From the NCBI GenBank assembly GCA_000969725.1, contig JXSR01S022867.1: a DNA stretch of 23,842 nucleotides; one strand, 5' to 3'. Position numbers and translations under genes: made by a program. Below, one piece after another: positions 20,556 to 23,842 of this stretch. The notes under the pieces were generated by a model that was not told where the DNA came from, did not search any database, and was given only the letters and a program-made list of their open reading frames with translations. This DNA comes from Ophiothrix spiculata. Its lineage: Eukaryota > Echinodermata > Ophiuroidea > Amphilepidida > Ophiotrichidae. Each line of letters begins with the position of its first letter. Position 1 is the stretch's first letter.

Positions 20556-21065
20556 ATTGTCATATTCAAAGCTAGTTAACGTTTCTGTCAAGACTGTTTT
20601 CTCATGTCGACATGTTGCAATAATTTGTTGTCGACGTCGATATCGTTGATATCAAAGAGTTGTTTTTTGCGGGTAAAGCAAATTTATTTGGATAAGCTTA
20701 ATGACCAGTTTTAGAGGTAGACTTACCTATAATATAGTCATGTGCAAGTTTTTTCTTCGTACGACAATATAGCGGTCATTTACTTTACAGTCGTTTTAAA
20801 GTAATTACGATGGTTGACATCAAAAAAAAAAAGATATAAATTTTCCATCAACGAACAACTAATAAGTACTAAATTTTCATGCAACACTTGCTCATACTCA
20901 ACTGCTAATAAACAGCCATAAATTGACAATTAAACGGAAGTTTTTATGAAATTTTACTTCTCAGTTTTGTCGACAAATGAGATTTCATGTGGACATGTCG
21001 AGATATACTTTATGTCGACATAAGGCATGTTGACAGAAACCTTAATATGGCAACACATTGTTTCT
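20556..21065. other. Intergenic, unassigned
   Basis: It contains several GTCGACA/TGTCGAC motifs between about 20605 and 21025 (for example CATGTCGACATG near 20606 and TTATGTCGACATAAGG near 21010), each partly palindromic. No gene is recognised. Confidence 0.5.
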
Positions 21066-21416
21066 TGTAGGGTTTCATAAAATGGTCAGTTACGTCAAGT
21101 AGGAAGCAGAATAAAATTCAAGGAGCAAGAAGTTTTATTAAGGATCAAAAATATTTAAGAATTGAGAGCGTCTTGTCAATTTTATCACAGATTTTACACA
21201 CATGTTGGCTAAATAAAAGCAACATTTTACATTTGCCAGACTGTATTCTGTTGAATATTTTATGAAATAATTAAATATATCCTTTAGGATTGACCGAGTT
21301 TTGGGATTTATTATCCTTACATGTGAACGGTATCACTTATTTATGTACTAGAAAATAGCATAAATATAGATTTATAGGTAAATTTCCAAAAACAAAATGA
21401 ACATGCAATTTATATC
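21066..21416 (+). repeat. Direct repeat, copy A
   Basis: Similar over its whole length to 23417-23842 in the same orientation. Shared blocks include TTCAAGGAGCAAGAAGTT, TCAATTTTATCACA, GATAATTAAAT-type sequence, AGGATTGACC, ATTATCCTTAC and GGTAAATTTCCAAAAACAAA. Compared with copy B it lacks about 70 bases after GATTGACC. Confidence 0.85.
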
Positions 21417-21963
21417 TCTCTATTCATATGAATTATGAATAAGTTCTAACGTAAATTGTTTTAATTTGGTATGGTATATGAAAAAGTTGTATTATAACTG
21501 ACCAGCAGGGCAATATTTCTGGTGTAAAGAAGTTCATGTTAAGGTCTTAAAAACAATGAAAAATTATTTGATTAACGACTTTTTGCTAATGTAAAATGCA
21601 ATTTTGGGAGTCTTGAACTTGTATTTATTTGTTTTGCACATACATACTTAATTAAGCCATATATAGCGTAGTGAATCTCCTGTGAAATTTGAGAGTATTA
21701 TTCTATCATGTTCCAAAAACTGTTTATTTTCTTGTAAATTTAAATTTTATATCATATATATACAAGTTGTAAATAACTCTTTATTTTTTATTCAGGTTAT
21801 AAGTTCTTGGAAATAGATATTGTTATTACTTTCCATTTATTTATCTTAATGTTTATGGTATGTGATGTACAGTAGTTTCTTTTTTTAATATATTTGATTA
21901 AAGTCTTCTAAAACATAATTTCTTGAAATGTCTCCATTGTTAGCAGACTCTTTAGTGTGAATA
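21417..21963. other. Intergenic, no feature seen
   Basis: Very AT-rich sequence without recognisable genes or element ends. Confidence 0.6.
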
Positions 21964-21965
21964 TA

Positions 21966-22234
21966 TGAGGGGTGTTCAATATTGTTCATGCCCGAGGTAT
22001 ACTTTGATCAACACTAAATAGGCGGGAATTATGAGGCTTTTCTTCGCTGCAAATATATATAATCCCACTTACACTCGCGCCGTAGATACTGACGCGCAAG
22101 TCACACTTACAATGCGCGCTGCGTCTCCTGTGGTTAGCTACTCACACGCTTATCTGTATCAATTCACGGAGTGAAGGGGCCCTCCTATTTGGTGTTGATC
22201 AAAGTATAGTAGGAGATGAGCTGTGCACTTTTTG
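21966..22234 (+). mobile_element. Mariner-type left end interrupted by a foldback element
   Basis: TA is followed by TGAGGGGTGTTCAATA and CCCGAGGTA, which match the terminus of the element at 19961-20553. The match stops at 21997-21999 and resumes at 22209 with GTAGGAGATGAGCTGTGCA. Between the two halves lies an inserted foldback element (listed separately). No right end of this mariner copy is seen. At about 22234 it meets another repeat. Confidence 0.75.
21998..22208. mobile_element. Foldback MITE with 25-bp inverted ends
   Basis: The left end TATACTTTGATCAACAC (continuing to 22022) and the right end 22184-22208 are inverted over 25 bases with one mismatch. GTA stands at both outer edges, overlapping the left TA, and removing the insert together with one GTA leaves a good mariner terminus. 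The interior is unusually GC- and CG-rich for the window (CTCGCGCCG, GACGCGCAAG, AATGCGCGC). No coding frame is seen. Confidence 0.75.
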
Positions 22235-22530
22235 TCTCGCCTGAAAAATTTTCAGAAGAGACATACCATTCCTTAAAACTGTTTGCCGTCCGCCGTCCGT
22301 ATTTCTTGTCCGGAGCAAATCTCGGAAACCGTATGCTCTATGTTGATGAAATTTGGTGAGTGGGTAGGGATGGAGCTGAACTGGTGCTGCGTACAATTTG
22401 AACGCAAACTATGCATATGAAGTACCTAATTTGCATAATTTATGCGTGATTTGGTATTTTAAGTATATCTCCTAAACCGTAAGGCTATGGTAATGAAACT
22501 TGGTGACATAAAGGAGTTCGGGATTAGCAC
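22234..22530 (+). repeat. Dispersed repeat with internal duplication
   Basis: It starts with a small inverted pair (GTCTCGCCTGAAAA against TTTTCAGAAGAGAC). Two related ~40-bp blocks follow, 22320-22359 and 22466-22506, each of the type ATCTC--AAACCGTA, then ATGAAA-TTGGTGA, about 147 bases apart. This layout is typical of a repetitive element. A minus-strand frame here (22199-22396) is not coding-like. Confidence 0.6.
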
Positions 22531-23416
22531 ACATGCCGCGCCTTTTTTGGGGGGTGCGGTTCTTTTGTGTGGTGATCAATTCTTTTCATCTTTTGTCAAG
22601 TTTGTTAACGTGTAATCCGGTTATCACCCAGAAAGCTTGATCACGCTCTCTGGTTTGGAACTATCCACGTACGGGCTAAAAGTATGTAATGGAATAAATA
22701 AATAAATAAAATTGAAGTTCCTTAGTTTGAGCCACTCCTATATAAAGATTTAGGGTTTTTTTCTGTATGACTCAAAAACAGTTTTGGTGGAGTTTGACTT
22801 TTCTTGTAATAGCGTATTCAATTTGAACTGCTTTGTTCTCTACGTATGTACTTATTCTTTCTCTAGTGCCTTCTTTACGATTGGGTAAAGTTTTCAATAT
22901 CATACTCTTGTAAATGTCATCTTCAAGGCTATAACTAATATTGCAAGAAGTTGTTGCTCATTGGTCCACAACACGATAAACTGATGTTCACGAGTTTAGT
23001 GTTTCCAAAATAAGAAAAATTGACAGCCCTTCTAAAGTTGAACCCTCAAAAATATGAAAAGGATATGTTTTGTCAATATTTTGTCCTAATTATAGATTTA
23101 AGTTGATTTAAAGTTGCTCCGATGCCATTTTTGATGTTTAGAGTGTTTGGTAACATTTTAAGGCTTTCCTACAACATGTTGGGATATTGTGGTACTACAT
23201 TTGGCTGTCAGTGATATTGGGTGTCAATACTTTCAATGTCCTGTATCTCGTAAAAATTTGTCATGGTGTACTTTTGTCATCATTTTGGGCTAAAAGAGTT
23301 CATGACTAATCAAGAAAAGGCACTGTAACCAGTTGCTTTATTCTTGAGTTTTCAGGTTTTTTAGGAAGCCATTTTGTGCAGTAAGTCAATGGAAAGCTAA
23401 TTTGTGGTGTGTCGCT
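22531..23416. other. Intergenic, no gene seen
   Basis: AT-rich, with a short (AAAT)n run at about 22693-22710. No coding or terminal-repeat signals. Confidence 0.55.
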
Positions 23417-23842
23417 TTATAGGTTTTCATAAAATAGTAAACAGATATGTCAAGCAGGAAGGCTGATTAAAATTCAAGGAGCAAGAAGTTATATTACGGA
23501 TCAAATATACTTAAGAAATGAGAATGTCTTTTCAATTTTATCACACATTTTGCTTGTACTTGTTGGCTAAGGAGAAGCAAATTTTATATTTTGTCAGACT
23601 GCATTCTTTTGAATATCTTATGAGATAATTAAATGTATCCTTCAGGATTGACCCATGGCCAGTCAAAAAAATGTTACTGCTACCACAGTAACCATGGAGG
23701 AAGTATGATATACTTCAGTCACAGTTTGAGAATTATTATCCTTACCTGTTAACTCTATCACATTATATATATATGTATTAGTTGATATAAATGAAGTTTT
23801 AGGTAAATTTCCAAAAACAAAGTGAACATGCAATTCACATAT
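23417..23842 (+). repeat. Direct repeat, copy B (runs off the window end)
   Basis: Same-orientation match to 21066-21416. It contains an additional ~70-bp segment (about 23653-23725, with two CCATGG sites) that copy A lacks. The match still holds at the last base of the window, so the copy probably continues. Confidence 0.83.

Noticed and set aside
22199..22396. Minus-strand 65-codon frame near 22300
   Set aside because: It lies across the junction of two repeats and has no conserved pattern.
21066..23842. Complete LTR retrotransposon
   Set aside because: The direct repeats lack TG...CA ends. Nothing between them codes for retroviral-type proteins, and no primer-binding site was seen.

Overview
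The window is eukaryotic and AT-rich. It has no bacterial-type operons. It holds the 3' part of one intron-rich animal gene on the + strand, set among transposon debris. The predicted protein carries HYR (hyalin repeat) modules, an SEA-like module, an EGF module, a membrane span and a long cytoplasmic tail. HYR-rich adhesion proteins are expanded in echinoderms and other invertebrate deuterostomes. With the CR1/L2-type LINEs, MITEs and tRNA-derived SINEs, this suggests a marine invertebrate deuterostome, most likely an echinoderm, with hemichordate or amphioxus as alternatives. That assignment is inference.

Gene (505-17120): eleven coding exons with consistent GT-AG borders and phases join into one open frame of 774 codons plus a stop. 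The first codon is split with an exon upstream of the window, so the 5' end is missing. In order: HYR1 (505-747), HYR2 (1411-1653), HYR3 (2647-2907), a two-exon SEA-like module (3476-3579, 5570-5804), an EGF domain split over 6989-7064 and the start of 8094-8850, and a transmembrane helix (8149-8229). The tail then has an Asn-Gly-rich stretch, a PPxY motif and an Arg/Lys-rich block at the end of exon 7. A second, similar basic block fills exon 8. Two 93-bp exons (13238-13330, 14348-14440) and a terminal exon ending in polyproline (17001-17120) follow. This looks like a single-pass adhesion receptor able to bind WW- and polyproline-reading partners inside the cell.

Introns: they hold three same-orientation copies of a ~300-bp MITE (1704-2000, 6134-6458, 7753-8033), a minus-strand CR1/L2-type LINE with a frameshifted reverse transcriptase (3969-4865), a repeat tail that abuts the acceptor of exon 5 (5416-5566), a 26-bp minisatellite (9230-9600), a second LINE fragment (10990-11600), and several tRNA-like SINE heads.

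Downstream (17121-23842): I see no further gene. There is a mosaic of repeats: a SINE (17718-17824), a TA-flanked MITE (17827-18234), an hAT-like element (18901-19382), a TTAA-flanked MITE (19523-19864), a mariner-type foldback element (19961-20553), a second mariner end interrupted by a foldback element with a 3-bp target duplication (21966-22234), a dispersed repeat (22234-22530), and a direct repeat pair about 2.35 kb apart (21066-21416 and 23417-23842).
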